The notes beneath the pieces are model-generated. The model did not search any database and had not been told where the DNA came from. It saw nothing but the letters and a program-made list of their open reading frames with translations. Below, in pieces: positions 24,717 through 34,017 of a stretch of DNA of 64,000 nucleotides (positions are counted from its first letter, which is position 1; the number at the start of each line of letters is the position of its first letter). The stretch lies in NCBI GenBank assembly GCA_023451825.1, contig JAEXYA010000039.1:1-64000 (forward strand), given 5' to 3'. The DNA comes from Pseudomonadota bacterium (GTDB taxonomy: Bacteria > Pseudomonadota > Alphaproteobacteria > Rhizobiales > Xanthobacteraceae). The translations under genes were made by a program, and so were the position numbers.

Positions 24717-25703
24717 TCAGACGTGATCCGCGGGCATGTGTGCAAATCGTTTTCGATATTCTGCAGGTGTCACGCCCAATCGTCTCACAAAAGCACGCCG
24801 AAAAATATCGACATCGGTGAATCCGCAATGTGACGCGACCTGTTTCGGCGCCTCGTTTCCCGATTCCAGGCGATGGCGCGCAGCCGAAACGCGGGCATCC
24901 TCGACCCATGTGGCCGGTGTGACCCCAACCTCGCTGCGGAACAGGCGTGCGAAATGCCGCGGGCTGAGGTCGAGGCGCTCGGCCAAATTGGCCACGCTGT
25001 GGTCCAGCGCCGGATTCGCTGCAATCCATCGCTGCAACTCCTGCAGCGCGCTGCGCCCAACAGGGGCCGCTTCTCCCTTCCGGCTGAATTGCATCTGGCC
25101 ACCCGGCCGTTTGAAGAACATCACGAGCTGTGAGGCCACCTTCTTGCCGGTTTCAGGCCCGAGATCCTCTTCGACCAGCGCCAATGCCAGATCGAGCCCC
25201 GCCGTGACCCCGGCAGCCGTGCGCAGCCTGCCGTCGCTGGTATGAATGGCATCGGCATCGACGTCGATCAGCGGGTAGCGCGCGGACAGCGCCTCAGCCA
25301 TGGACCAATGCGTAGTCACCCGTTTTCCATTCAGAAGTCCGGCGGCTGCGAGAAAGAATGCGCCGCTGCAGACGGAGCCGAAGCGCTTTGCCTTTGGCGC
25401 GCGACGCTTGAGCCAATCGGTGATCCGATCATCCACCGGCGCGTCGGCTGCATGCGGGCAACCGGCGACGAGCAAAGTGTTGATGGGCTCCTCGGTGTCG
25501 CGATCGATGGTCCAGTCGGGCATCAAACGCACGCCCGAAGAACTGGCGATCGGGCCGCGCCCTGTCGCGACGACCTGTAGCCTGTAAGCGGCATAGCCGA
25601 CCTGCGCATTGGCTTCGGCAAAGACGTCGAGCGGGCCGGAGACGTCCAGCAATTGGACGCCTGGCACCGCCAACAGCACGATAGTTCGCGATCGCTTGTT
25701 CAT
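24717..25703 (-). CDS. GlxA-type transcriptional regulator (DJ-1/PfpI plus AraC HTH)
   Basis: 328-aa regulator. The N-terminal domain (about 1-190) is DJ-1/PfpI-like, with the nucleophile-elbow Cys in FGSVCSGAFFLAAAG and VPGVQLLDVSGPLDVF near the start. The C-terminal domain (about 225-320) is AraC type: VANLAERLDLSPRHFARLFR and VASHCGFTDVDIFRRAFVRR, then GVTPAEYRKRF. Such regulators bind small metabolites (arginine, carnitine and similar) and activate adjacent genes. It is divergent from the HD-domain gene at 25815 with 111 bases between, so that gene is its likely target. Confidence 0.88.
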   Translation of the reverse strand: MNKRSRTIVLLAVPGVQLLDVSGPLDVFAEANAQVGYAAYRLQVVATGRGPIASSSGVRLMPDWTIDRDTEEPINTLLVAGCPHAADAPVDDRITDWLKRRAPKAKRFGSVCSGAFFLAAAGLLNGKRVTTHWSMAEALSARYPLIDVDADAIHTSDGRLRTAAGVTAGLDLALALVEEDLGPETGKKVASQLVMFFKRPGGQMQFSRKGEAAPVGRSALQELQRWIAANPALDHSVANLAERLDLSPRHFARLFRSEVGVTPATWVEDARVSAARHRLESGNEAPKQVASHCGFTDVDIFRRAFVRRLGVTPAEYRKRFAHMPADHV

Positions 25704-25814
25704 ACCAATGGTGTCCGCATGCGACGGGCTTTGTCCGAAAACGACGTGTCACGGTGATTGCAGACAGGGTATCCGTTTTCTAGATCTTGGCAACCGACAG
25801 AGCAGGAGCATCGG

Positions 25815-26456
25815 ATGAGCAAGATCATCGACGGCGCGGCCATTCCGGATAGTAAGCTGGCCCGCGCGATCACCGAGTACATCCGCGACAACGAAACGGA
25901 CTTGTTGTTCAATCATTCAAGCCGCGTTTACCATTTCGGTGCACTTGCCGGCGTGCATCGCGGCCTGCAGTTCGACCGTGAGCTGCTTTATGCGGGCGCG
26001 ATGTTTCACGATCTCGGGCTGATGCCGGCTCATGCGAGCCGCAACGAACGGTTCGAGGTTGATGGCGCCCACGCCGCGCGCGACTTCCTGCGCAGCCACG
26101 GCATTCCCGAGGCGGATGCCTACACCGTCTGGACGGCCGTCGCGCTCCACACGACGCCGGGCGTTCCCGTCCACATGCATCCGGTCGTGGCGCTGGTGAC
26201 CGCAGGTGTCGAAATGGACGTGCTGGGCCTCACTTATCGGCAATATACGGATGCCGAACGCGACGCCGTGCTCAGCGCGTTTCCGCGCACCCCGCATTTC
26301 AAGGAAGACATCATTCAGGCTTTCTATGACGGGATCAAAGACCGCCCGGAGACGACATTCGGAAACGTCAAAGCCGATGTGATCGCCGACAAGGAGCGGC
26401 ATTTTCATCGGGGCAATTTCTGCAGCGTGATCCGTTGCTCGCATTGGCATGGCTGA
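25815..26456 (+). CDS. HD-domain hydrolase (cyanamide hydratase-like)
   Basis: 213-aa metal-dependent hydrolase. The HD signature is visible: NHSSRVYHFG (first His, about residue 35), GAMFHDLGLMPAH (HD pair, about 63), EVDGAHAARDFL and VALHTTPGVP. Proteins with this pattern include the cyanamide hydratase family, and GlxA-type regulators often control them; the substrate here is unknown. ATG 25815 follows a GGAGCATCGG ribosome site. Divergent partner of the regulator gene. Confidence 0.8.
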   Translation: MSKIIDGAAIPDSKLARAITEYIRDNETDLLFNHSSRVYHFGALAGVHRGLQFDRELLYAGAMFHDLGLMPAHASRNERFEVDGAHAARDFLRSHGIPEADAYTVWTAVALHTTPGVPVHMHPVVALVTAGVEMDVLGLTYRQYTDAERDAVLSAFPRTPHFKEDIIQAFYDGIKDRPETTFGNVKADVIADKERHFHRGNFCSVIRCSHWHG

Positions 26457-26631
26457 TGAGTGTCTGAGGCACCAGCCTCGCGCCACGCGATCAGATGTGC
26501 CGCATTCTTGACCCAGCGCAATCTCCCGCCCGGCGCAATGGCATAAAAGTCAATTGCGCAGGGGTGGTGGCCATGGTGTAACCGGCTCCAGCACCGTTTA
26601 GATCGACTCAAGGGTATGCTGGAACCCATTG

Positions 26632-27738
26632 ATGGCCTTATGGTTTGTCTTCGCCTTGATGACCGCTGCGGCGACTTTCGCCGTGTTGCTGCCGCTTGGC
26701 CGCAAGAGTGCTGTGGCCGGCGGCACCGATGTGGCCGTCTATAAGGATCAGCTTGCCGAGGTCGGACGCGATGTCGCAGCCGGGCTGATCGGGCCGTCCG
26801 AAGCCGAAGCGGCGCGGGTGGAGATCGGCCGCCGCCTGCTCGCCGCCGCGGATGCGGATGGCAAGAGCGTGGCGGGCAACGCGCCGGGCATGCGCAAAGC
26901 CGTATCGCTGGTGGCGCTGATCGGGCTGCCGCTGATCGCTGTCGGCGTCTATCTGCCGCTCGGCTCGCCGCAACTGCCCGACATGCCGCTGGCCTCGCGT
27001 CAGCAGAATTCCAACCCCAATCAATCCGTCGTCAGTCTGATCGCGCAGGTCGAGGCGCATCTCGAAAAGAACCCGACCGATGCGCGCGGCTGGACCGTGC
27101 TGGCGCCGGTGCTGGCGCGGATCGGCCGCCACGACGATGCGGTGCGCGCCTATCGCAATATCATCACGTTTGGCGGCGACAGCGCTGCCAATCGCGCCGA
27201 TCTCGGCGAGGCCATGACCATGGCGGCCAACGGCGTGATCACGGCCGAAGCCAAGGCGGAATTCGACCGCGCCGTCGCGCAGGATGCCGACGAGGTGAAA
27301 GGACGTTACTTCCTCGGCCTCGCAGCGGAGCAGGATGGCCGCAGGGACGATGCGGCAACGATCTGGCGCGCGATGCTCGAAAAGGCTCCGGCGGATGCGC
27401 CATGGCGCTCGGTCGTGACCGCAGCGCTGGCGCGTGTCGGCGGCAAGGGGCCGGACCTGCCGGCGCTGCCGCAGGAGACCGTCGCAGCTGCACAGGACAT
27501 GACTACGGATGATCGCAATGCGATGATCCAGGGCATGGTCGATCGTCTCGCAACCCGGCTGAAGCAGGACGGCAGCGACGTCGATGGCTGGCTTCGCCTG
27601 GTGCGTGCCTATCTCGTGCTCGGCGATCGCGACAAGGCGAAGGGCGCGCTGGCTGATGCAAGGCAGGCGGTCGGCAGCGATGCCGAGCGGCTGCGCAAGT
27701 TGAATGACGGCCTGAAAGATGCCGGGCTGGATGGGTAG
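26632..27738 (+). CDS. ccmI: Cytochrome c biogenesis protein CcmI (CycH)
   Basis: 368-aa haem-lyase subunit that binds and presents apocytochrome c. N-terminal membrane helix MALWFVFALMTAAATFAVLL, then a leucine-zipper-like cytoplasmic loop (VYKDQLAEVGRDVAAGLIGPSEAEAARVEIGRRLL), a second helix (VSLVALIGLPLIAVGVYL) and a periplasmic TPR domain (EKNPTDARGWTVLAPVLARIG). This matches CycH of rhizobia. First gene of ccmI-ccmE-ccmF-ccmH, all closely spaced on the plus strand. Confidence 0.93.
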   Translation: MALWFVFALMTAAATFAVLLPLGRKSAVAGGTDVAVYKDQLAEVGRDVAAGLIGPSEAEAARVEIGRRLLAAADADGKSVAGNAPGMRKAVSLVALIGLPLIAVGVYLPLGSPQLPDMPLASRQQNSNPNQSVVSLIAQVEAHLEKNPTDARGWTVLAPVLARIGRHDDAVRAYRNIITFGGDSAANRADLGEAMTMAANGVITAEAKAEFDRAVAQDADEVKGRYFLGLAAEQDGRRDDAATIWRAMLEKAPADAPWRSVVTAALARVGGKGPDLPALPQETVAAAQDMTTDDRNAMIQGMVDRLATRLKQDGSDVDGWLRLVRAYLVLGDRDKAKGALADARQAVGSDAERLRKLNDGLKDAGLDG

Positions 27739-27744
27739 TTCATC

Positions 27745-28239
27745 ATGACACGCAAGCAGCGACGATTGACGATGATCGGTGGAGCGCTGGCGGTGCTGGC
27801 GATGGCAGCCGGCCTCGTGCTGTATGGCCTGAGTGGCTCCATCGTGTTCTTCTCGACCCCCACGATGGCGGCGGAGAAGCAGATCCCGGTCGGCAAGCGT
27901 TTTCGCCTTGGTGGCATGGTGGAGCAGGGCTCGCTGACGCGCGGCGACAATCTCGCAGTGAGCTTCAAGGTCTCCGATGGCGGCGCGACGCTGCCGGTGA
28001 ATTTCAAGGGTATCCTGCCGGACCTTTTTCGCGAAGGGCAGGGTGTCGTCGCCGAAGGCGCGCTCGATGCCAATGGCGTGTTCAAGGCCGACACGGTGCT
28101 CGCCAAGCATGACGAGACCTATATGCCGAAGGAAGTGGCCGATGCGCTGAAGAAGCAGGGCCGCTGGAAGGAAGGCGAGGGTGGCAAGCCGGTGGTCTCG
28201 CAGGACACGACCAGTGCCAAACCGAGCGTGACACGATGA
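27745..28239 (+). CDS. ccmE: Cytochrome c haem chaperone CcmE (CycJ)
   Basis: 164-aa periplasmic haem chaperone anchored by helix GGALAVLAMAAGLVLYGL. The haem-binding His is in VLAKHDETYMP (about residue 122) with the conserved Tyr; the OB-fold is represented by FRLGGMVEQGSLTRG and LPVNFKGILPDLFREGQG. It carries haem from CcmC to CcmF. Starts six bases after ccmI and overlaps ccmF by four. Confidence 0.95.
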   Translation: MTRKQRRLTMIGGALAVLAMAAGLVLYGLSGSIVFFSTPTMAAEKQIPVGKRFRLGGMVEQGSLTRGDNLAVSFKVSDGGATLPVNFKGILPDLFREGQGVVAEGALDANGVFKADTVLAKHDETYMPKEVADALKKQGRWKEGEGGKPVVSQDTTSAKPSVTR

Positions 28240-30218
28240 TTGCCGAAGCCGGACATTATGCGCTGATCCTCGCACTCGCACTGGCGCTGATCCAGTCCAC
28301 GGTGCCGGTGGTCGGCGCCTATCTGCGCGACACCGCGCTGATGAATGTTGCGCGCTCGACGGCGCTGGCCCAGTTCCTATTCTGCGGTCTGTCGTTCCTG
28401 GCGCTGACCACGCTCTATGTCGTGTCGGATTTTTCCGTCGCCAACGTGTTCCAGAATTCGCATTCTGCAAAACCGCTGCTCTACAAGATCACCGGCGTGT
28501 GGGGAAACCACGAAGGCTCGATGCTGCTGTGGGTGGCGATCCTCGCTTTCTTCGGCGCGCTGGTGGCGAGTTTCGGCAACAATCTGCCGCTGTCGCTGCG
28601 CGCGCATGTGCTGGCCGTGCAAGGCTGGATCGCCGCGGCGTTCTATCTGTTCATCCTCGCGACCTCGAATCCGTTCACCCGCATGGCGCAGGCGCCACTG
28701 GAAGGGCGTGACCTCAATCCGGTGCTGCAGGATATCGGTCTCGCCGTGCATCCGCCGATGCTCTATCTCGGTTATGTCGGCTTCTCCATCTCGTTCTCCT
28801 TCGCCGTCGCCGCGCTGATGGAAGGCCGCATCGATGCCGCCTGGGCGCGCTGGGTGCGGCCATGGACGCTGGTGGCCTGGATCTTCCTCACCCTCGGCAT
28901 CGCCATGGGCTCCTACTGGGCCTATTACGAACTCGGCTGGGGCGGCTGGTGGTTCTGGGATCCCGTCGAAAACGCCTCGCTGATGCCGTGGCTCTCCGGC
29001 ACCGCGCTGCTGCATTCCGCCATCGTGATGGAGAAGCGCAACGCGCTGAAAGTCTGGACCGTGCTGCTGGCGATCCTGACATTCTCACTGTCGCTGCTCG
29101 GCACGTTCCTGGTGCGCTCGGGTGTGCTCACTTCGGTGCATGCCTTCGCCACCGATCCCTCGCGCGGCGTATTCATTCTGGTCATTCTCTGCCTGTTCAT
29201 CGGCGGCAGCCTGACGCTTTATCTGTGGCGCGCGTCGTCGCTGAAACAGGGCGGCCTGTTCGCGCCGATCTCGCGCGAGGGCGCGCTGGTGCTGAACAAT
29301 CTGTTCCTCACCACGGCCTGCGCCACGGTGTTCGTCGGCACGCTGTATCCGCTGGCGCTGGAAATGCTGACGGGCGACAAGATTTCGGTGGGCGCGCCGT
29401 TCTTCAATCTCACTTTCGGGCCGCTGTTCGTGCCGCTGCTGCTCGCCGTGCCGTTCGGCCCGATGCTGGCCTGGAAGCGCGGCGACATCCGTGGCGTCGC
29501 ACAGCGATTGCTCGGGGCGGGGATTGCGGCGCTGCTTGCCATTGCGATGGTCTGGGCCTGGACCACGGGCGGTGCTGCGCTGGCGCCGCTGGCGATCGGT
29601 CTGGCGGTGTCCGTCATTCTCGGCGCCATCACCGATATCGCCGAACGCATCATGCTATTCCGCTTGCCTGCGGCGGTCTCGCTGCGGCGAGCCCTCGGCC
29701 TGCCGCGCGCAGCCTGGGGCACGGCTTTCGCGCATGCCGGGCTTGGCGTGGCGCTGATCGGTATCGTCTGCGAGAGCACGTGGAATACGGAATTTATCGG
29801 CACGCTGAAGCCGAACGACGTGGCGAAGCTCGCGGGCTATGAGCTGACGCTCAAGGACGTCACGCAACGCCAGGGCCCGAACTATCGCGAGAGCATCGCG
29901 CGTTTCCGCATCACCCAAGGTGGCGACGAGATCGGCGAGATGGTGCCGTCGAAGCGCAATTTCTCCGCCCGTCAGATGTCGACCACGGAAGCGGCGCTGC
30001 TATCGCGCGGGGCGAGCCAGCTCTACATCTCGCTCGGCGATGACACGACCGAAGGCGCCGTTGCGGTGCGCATGTATCACAAGCCGCTGGTGCTGATGAT
30101 CTGGTGGGGGCCGGTACTGATGGCGCTGGGCGGCGTGCTGTCACTGTCCGATCGCCGGCTCCGCGTCGGTGCGCCAAAGCCGGCGAAAGCAGCGCGGGCG
30201 CTGCAGCCGGCGGAGTAG
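28236..30218 (+). CDS. ccmF: Haem lyase subunit CcmF (CycK)
   Basis: 660-aa protein with many membrane helices. The tryptophan-rich haem-handling motif is visible in LGWGGWWFWDPVENASLMPW (around residue 230), with GVWGNHEGSMLLW upstream; conserved His in HPPMLYLGYVGFS and SVHAFATDP serve as haem ligands in the family. It transfers haem from CcmE to apocytochrome c with CcmI and CcmH. Overlaps ccmE (ATGA). Confidence 0.96.
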   Translation: MIAEAGHYALILALALALIQSTVPVVGAYLRDTALMNVARSTALAQFLFCGLSFLALTTLYVVSDFSVANVFQNSHSAKPLLYKITGVWGNHEGSMLLWVAILAFFGALVASFGNNLPLSLRAHVLAVQGWIAAAFYLFILATSNPFTRMAQAPLEGRDLNPVLQDIGLAVHPPMLYLGYVGFSISFSFAVAALMEGRIDAAWARWVRPWTLVAWIFLTLGIAMGSYWAYYELGWGGWWFWDPVENASLMPWLSGTALLHSAIVMEKRNALKVWTVLLAILTFSLSLLGTFLVRSGVLTSVHAFATDPSRGVFILVILCLFIGGSLTLYLWRASSLKQGGLFAPISREGALVLNNLFLTTACATVFVGTLYPLALEMLTGDKISVGAPFFNLTFGPLFVPLLLAVPFGPMLAWKRGDIRGVAQRLLGAGIAALLAIAMVWAWTTGGAALAPLAIGLAVSVILGAITDIAERIMLFRLPAAVSLRRALGLPRAAWGTAFAHAGLGVALIGIVCESTWNTEFIGTLKPNDVAKLAGYELTLKDVTQRQGPNYRESIARFRITQGGDEIGEMVPSKRNFSARQMSTTEAALLSRGASQLYISLGDDTTEGAVAVRMYHKPLVLMIWWGPVLMALGGVLSLSDRRLRVGAPKPAKAARALQPAE

Positions 30219-30222
30219 GGCG

Positions 30223-30705
30223 ATGCGACGGATCGCGATGGGTGCGCTGGCCTTGATGTTGCTCGTGGGATCGCCGGTGCATGCTGTGCAGCCCGACGAG
30301 ATCATGCAGGATCCTGCGAAAGAGGCGCGTGCGCGCAATCTCTCCAAGGAGCTGCGCTGCATGGTCTGTCAGAACCAGTCCATCGACGATTCCGATGCGC
30401 CGCTGGCGAAGGATTTGCGCTTGCTCGTGCGCGAGCGCATCGCCACCGGCGAGAGCGACAAGCAGGTGATGGATTTTCTCGTCGCCCGCTATGGCGAGTT
30501 CGTGCTGCTGAAGCCGCGCCTGGAGTTGCACACGTTGCTGCTCTGGCTGCTGACGCCGCTGGTGCTGATCGGCGGGGCTGGTGCCCTGTGGTGGCACAAT
30601 CGCCGTCGTAACGAGCGCGTTAGCGCCGAGGGGGCGACGACACTCACAGCGGACGAGGAAGCGCGTATCGAGCGCTTGCTCGGCTCGCAGGATAAGGCTG
30701 GCTGA
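30223..30705 (+). CDS. ccmH: Cytochrome c biogenesis thiol reductase CcmH (CycL)
   Basis: 160-aa periplasmic protein that reduces the CXXCH cysteines of apocytochrome c. Signal sequence at 1-22, redox motif LRCMVCQNQSIDDSDAPLA (CXXC), ARYGEFVLLKPRL, and a C-terminal membrane helix (TLLLWLLTPLVLIGGAGALWW). ATG 30223 follows ccmF by four bases. Last gene of the operon; in relatives degP usually follows, but here a molybdenum oxidoreductase operon on the other strand intervenes. Confidence 0.94.
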   Translation: MRRIAMGALALMLLVGSPVHAVQPDEIMQDPAKEARARNLSKELRCMVCQNQSIDDSDAPLAKDLRLLVRERIATGESDKQVMDFLVARYGEFVLLKPRLELHTLLLWLLTPLVLIGGAGALWWHNRRRNERVSAEGATTLTADEEARIERLLGSQDKAG

Positions 30706-30762
30706 GCGTTGCGGTTGGCCTTGATCGCCAATCCGCTCACCGCTCGTCGAACTGACGCAACT

Positions 30763-33027
30763 TCACGCCATCCCCGCCAGCACCTTGTCCAGCGTCACCG
30801 GCAGCTCGCGCACGCGCACGCCGCAGGCGTTGTAGACGGCGTTGACCACGGCGGCATTGGCGCCGCAATTGCCGAGTTCGCCGATGCCCTTGATCCCCAG
30901 CGGATTGCCCTTGTCGTCGTCCTCGTCGAGGAAGATCGCATCGATGTCCATGATATCAGCATGCACCGGTACCTGATATTCGGCGAGATCGTGATTGACG
31001 AAATGTCCGTAGCGCGGATCGAGCATGGCGGCTTCCGTCAGTGCGGAGCCGATGCCCCAGATCATGCCGCCGATCATCTGCGAGCGCGCCGTCTTCGGAT
31101 TGAGTATCTTTCCCGCCGCAAAGACGCTGAGCATGCGGCGTAGTCGCACTTCACCCGTATCGATATCGACGGCGGCCTCCGCAAAATGCGCGCCATAGGC
31201 GTGCTGCGAAAAGGTCTTGTAGGTCTCGCCGCGCGCGGCGGCGCCGGTGGCCTCGAAACCGTCGGGTGAGGTCTGTGTGATCAGGTCGGCGAGCGGCGTC
31301 GAACGATCGCCGAAACGCACGCTTGCGCGTTCGAATGTTGCATGCGCGGCATTGGTGCCGCGTAGCGGCGAGGCGTCATGCGTGCTGGCCGCTTCGGCGA
31401 TCTTCTGGCACAGCGCGAGGCATGCGTGATGAACCGCGGTGCCCGAGCTCGCCGCGCCCCATGAGCCACCGGAGCCGGGACTGCGCGGCAAATTACTGTC
31501 GCCGAGCTCCACGGTGACGGCTGCGAGCGGCACGCCGAGACGCTCCGCTGCGATCTGGGCCAGGATCGTATAGGTGCCGGTGCCGATATCGGTCATGTCG
31601 GTCTGCACCGTCACCTTGCCCTTGCTGTCGATGGCGACGCGGGCCTGGGTGGGGCCGATATAGTTCGGCCGCATGGCGCCGGCCATGCCCATGCCGATCA
31701 GCTTTCGGCCCTCGCGCCTTGTGCCGGGCACCGCCGATCGTGACGCCCAGCCGAAGCGCCGGGCGCCTTCGCGCATACAGGCGATCAGGTTGCGGCTGGA
31801 AAACGGCGCGCCGGTTTCGGGATCGCGGTCGGGCTCGTTGCGGATGCGGAAGTCGATCGGATCGAGCTTCAGCTTCTCCGCCATCTCGTCCATGGCGCAT
31901 TCGAGCGCGAGCAGGCCGGAGGCCTCGCCGGGCGCGCGCATCCATTCGCCGCGATTGGTGTCGACGCGCACCAGGCGATGCGTGGTGCGCCGCGTCTGCG
32001 AAGCATAGAAGGAGCGCGACACCACCGCGCTCTGTTCGGCGAATTCCTCGAAGCGCGAGGTCGCGGCGATCACGTCATGCACCAGCGCCGTGAGTTTGCC
32101 GTCGCCATCCGCGGCGAGGCGGATGCGCTGCGCCATGGCCGGGCGGTGGCCGGCATTGGCGAACATCTGCTGCCGCGTGAAGACGACTTTCACCGGACTC
32201 TGCAGCATGCGCGCCGCGATGGCGGCGAGCACCGCATCGGCATGGGGGATCAGCTTCGATCCGAAACCGCCGCCGACATAGCGACTGATCACCCGTATGT
32301 TTTCACGCGGCATCGCGAGGGTGGCGGCAACGCCGCTCTGGATATTGGCGATGGTCTGCGTGCTGGTCTGCAGGGTCAGGCGGTCGCCGTCCCATTGTGC
32401 CAGCGTCGCATGCGGCTCCATCGGCGCGTGGATCTCGTAGGGCAGGCGATAGGTCTGGTCGAGGGTGATGGGGGCCGATGCGATTGCGGCATCGGGATCG
32501 CCATGCGACGTATCGGGTGCGAAGCCGGCATTGATGCGGGTCGGCTTGTAGTGCTCGGCATTGGCGGCGAGCGGATCGTAGAAGCCCGGCTCCTGTGTGT
32601 AGCGGATATCGATCAGTGCCGCAGCGCCGCGCGCGGCCTCGATGGTCGTGGCGATCACCAGCGCGACCGGCTGGTCGTAATAGAGGATGTCGTCGCCGGC
32701 CAGCATCGGGCGCGCGCGGGTGAAGACATCCGGCACCGCAGGCGGCATGGGAGGGCCGAAGGCGGGTTGCGATATCATGTTTCGATGCGTGAGGATCTTG
32801 AGAACCCCGGGCGCCGCTTCCGCGCGAACCGTGTCGAGCGCGGCGATGCGGCCTTTCGGAATGCCGGCGCCAAGGATCACGCCATAGGCCGGCGCGTCGC
32901 CGCGTGCGAGATTTGCGTGCTCGAAGGCGTAGCGCGCTGCGCCGGTGACCTTCAGCCGTCCATCGATGCGATCGACGGGGCGTCCGACAACGTGGGCGGC
33001 AGGAGTCGTATTGGTGTCGGATGTCAT
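30763..33027 (-). CDS. Molybdopterin-binding aldehyde/xanthine oxidase subunit (PaoC-like)
   Basis: 754-aa catalytic subunit of the xanthine oxidase family. Seen: N-terminal GRLKVTGAARYAFEHAN (domain start), the cofactor-binding stretch YVGGGFGSKL, RAPGEASGLLALECAMDE, GSGGSWGAASSGTAVHHAC and, near the end, the catalytic Glu motif KGIGELGNCGANAAVVNAV. It oxidises an aldehyde or N-heterocycle using water as oxygen donor; the substrate is unknown. Third gene of a minus-strand operon after the 2Fe-2S and FAD subunits (nine bases behind the latter). E. coli PaoABC is the nearest layout I know. Confidence 0.9.
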   Translation of the reverse strand: MTSDTNTTPAAHVVGRPVDRIDGRLKVTGAARYAFEHANLARGDAPAYGVILGAGIPKGRIAALDTVRAEAAPGVLKILTHRNMISQPAFGPPMPPAVPDVFTRARPMLAGDDILYYDQPVALVIATTIEAARGAAALIDIRYTQEPGFYDPLAANAEHYKPTRINAGFAPDTSHGDPDAAIASAPITLDQTYRLPYEIHAPMEPHATLAQWDGDRLTLQTSTQTIANIQSGVAATLAMPRENIRVISRYVGGGFGSKLIPHADAVLAAIAARMLQSPVKVVFTRQQMFANAGHRPAMAQRIRLAADGDGKLTALVHDVIAATSRFEEFAEQSAVVSRSFYASQTRRTTHRLVRVDTNRGEWMRAPGEASGLLALECAMDEMAEKLKLDPIDFRIRNEPDRDPETGAPFSSRNLIACMREGARRFGWASRSAVPGTRREGRKLIGMGMAGAMRPNYIGPTQARVAIDSKGKVTVQTDMTDIGTGTYTILAQIAAERLGVPLAAVTVELGDSNLPRSPGSGGSWGAASSGTAVHHACLALCQKIAEAASTHDASPLRGTNAAHATFERASVRFGDRSTPLADLITQTSPDGFEATGAAARGETYKTFSQHAYGAHFAEAAVDIDTGEVRLRRMLSVFAAGKILNPKTARSQMIGGMIWGIGSALTEAAMLDPRYGHFVNHDLAEYQVPVHADIMDIDAIFLDEDDDKGNPLGIKGIGELGNCGANAAVVNAVYNACGVRVRELPVTLDKVLAGMA

Positions 33028-33036
33028 GGTCTGCTC

Positions 33037-34017
33037 CTAGCCTGCCGCGACTGCGAGTGTCTGGCGCAAGGTCCGTTTGGCGAGGTCGCGCTTGAAGCTC
33101 GCGCTGCCTTCGGTCCGTGCATCGGCCAGCGCGCGCTCGGCGGCTGCGCTGAATGTCGCTGCCTCCGCCTTGCCATTGCGCAAAAACTGTTCGGCGGCCT
33201 CGGCCCGCCATGGCCGCGGCGCCAGTCCGCCGAAGGCGATGCGCGACGAGGTGAGCCGACCATTGCCCTGCGCGACCACGGCGGCGACGGAGACCAGCGC
33301 AAAGGCATAAGACGCGCGGTCGCGCACCTTGCGATAGAGCTGCCTGCCGCGCGGCGGCGGCGGCAGATGCACCGCGACGATCATCTCCCCTGGCTTGAGC
33401 ACGGTCTCGATCTCGGGCGTGGTGCCGGGGAGGCGATAGAACTCGCCGATGCCGCGCTTGCGCGACTGGCCGGCGGCATCAATGGTTTCGATCCGCGCAT
33501 CCAGTGCCGTCATGGCCACCGCCATGTCGGACGGGTGAACGGCGATGCAGGCATCGCTGCTGCCGAGAATGGCATTGGCGCGATTGAAGCCGCCGATGGC
33601 GGCGCAGCCGGAGCCCGGCACGCGTTTGTTGCAGGGCGTATGCGTGTTGTAAAAGTATGGACAGCGCGTCCGCTGCAGCAGGTTACCGCCCACCGATGCC
33701 TTGTTGCGCAGTTGCCCGGAGGCGCCGGCGAGCAGTGCCTGGGTGAGCAGCGGAAAATGCGCGCGCACATGCGGATGCACCGCGAGGTCGCTGTTCGTCA
33801 CCTGCGCGCCGATGCGCATGCTGCGATCGGGCTGGGTCGCGATGTCGGCGAGCGGCAGGCGGCTGATATCGACGAGATGCGCAGGCCGCTCGATGCCGAG
33901 CTTCATCAGGTCGAGCAGATTGGTGCCGCCGGCGATGAATTTTGCATTCGGATGCCTGCTCACCGCGGCAATGGCGCCGGAGACGGTGGTGGCGCGTTCA
34001 TAGGTGAAGCGCTGCAT
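33037..34017 (-). CDS. FAD-binding subunit with extra Cys cluster (PaoB-like)
   Basis: 326-aa flavoprotein subunit. FAD-binding motifs: KFIAGGTNLLDLMKLG (about residue 26) and ASVGGNLLQRTRCPYF. Between about residues 118 and 140 it carries RCPYFYN...PCNKRVPGSGCAAI, the cysteine pattern that in PaoB holds an additional 4Fe-4S cluster, unlike ordinary xanthine dehydrogenase FAD subunits. It passes electrons between the 2Fe-2S subunit and the molybdenum centre. Overlaps the 2Fe-2S gene by 20 bases. Confidence 0.9.
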   Translation of the reverse strand: MQRFTYERATTVSGAIAAVSRHPNAKFIAGGTNLLDLMKLGIERPAHLVDISRLPLADIATQPDRSMRIGAQVTNSDLAVHPHVRAHFPLLTQALLAGASGQLRNKASVGGNLLQRTRCPYFYNTHTPCNKRVPGSGCAAIGGFNRANAILGSSDACIAVHPSDMAVAMTALDARIETIDAAGQSRKRGIGEFYRLPGTTPEIETVLKPGEMIVAVHLPPPPRGRQLYRKVRDRASYAFALVSVAAVVAQGNGRLTSSRIAFGGLAPRPWRAEAAEQFLRNGKAEAATFSAAAERALADARTEGSASFKRDLAKRTLRQTLAVAAG

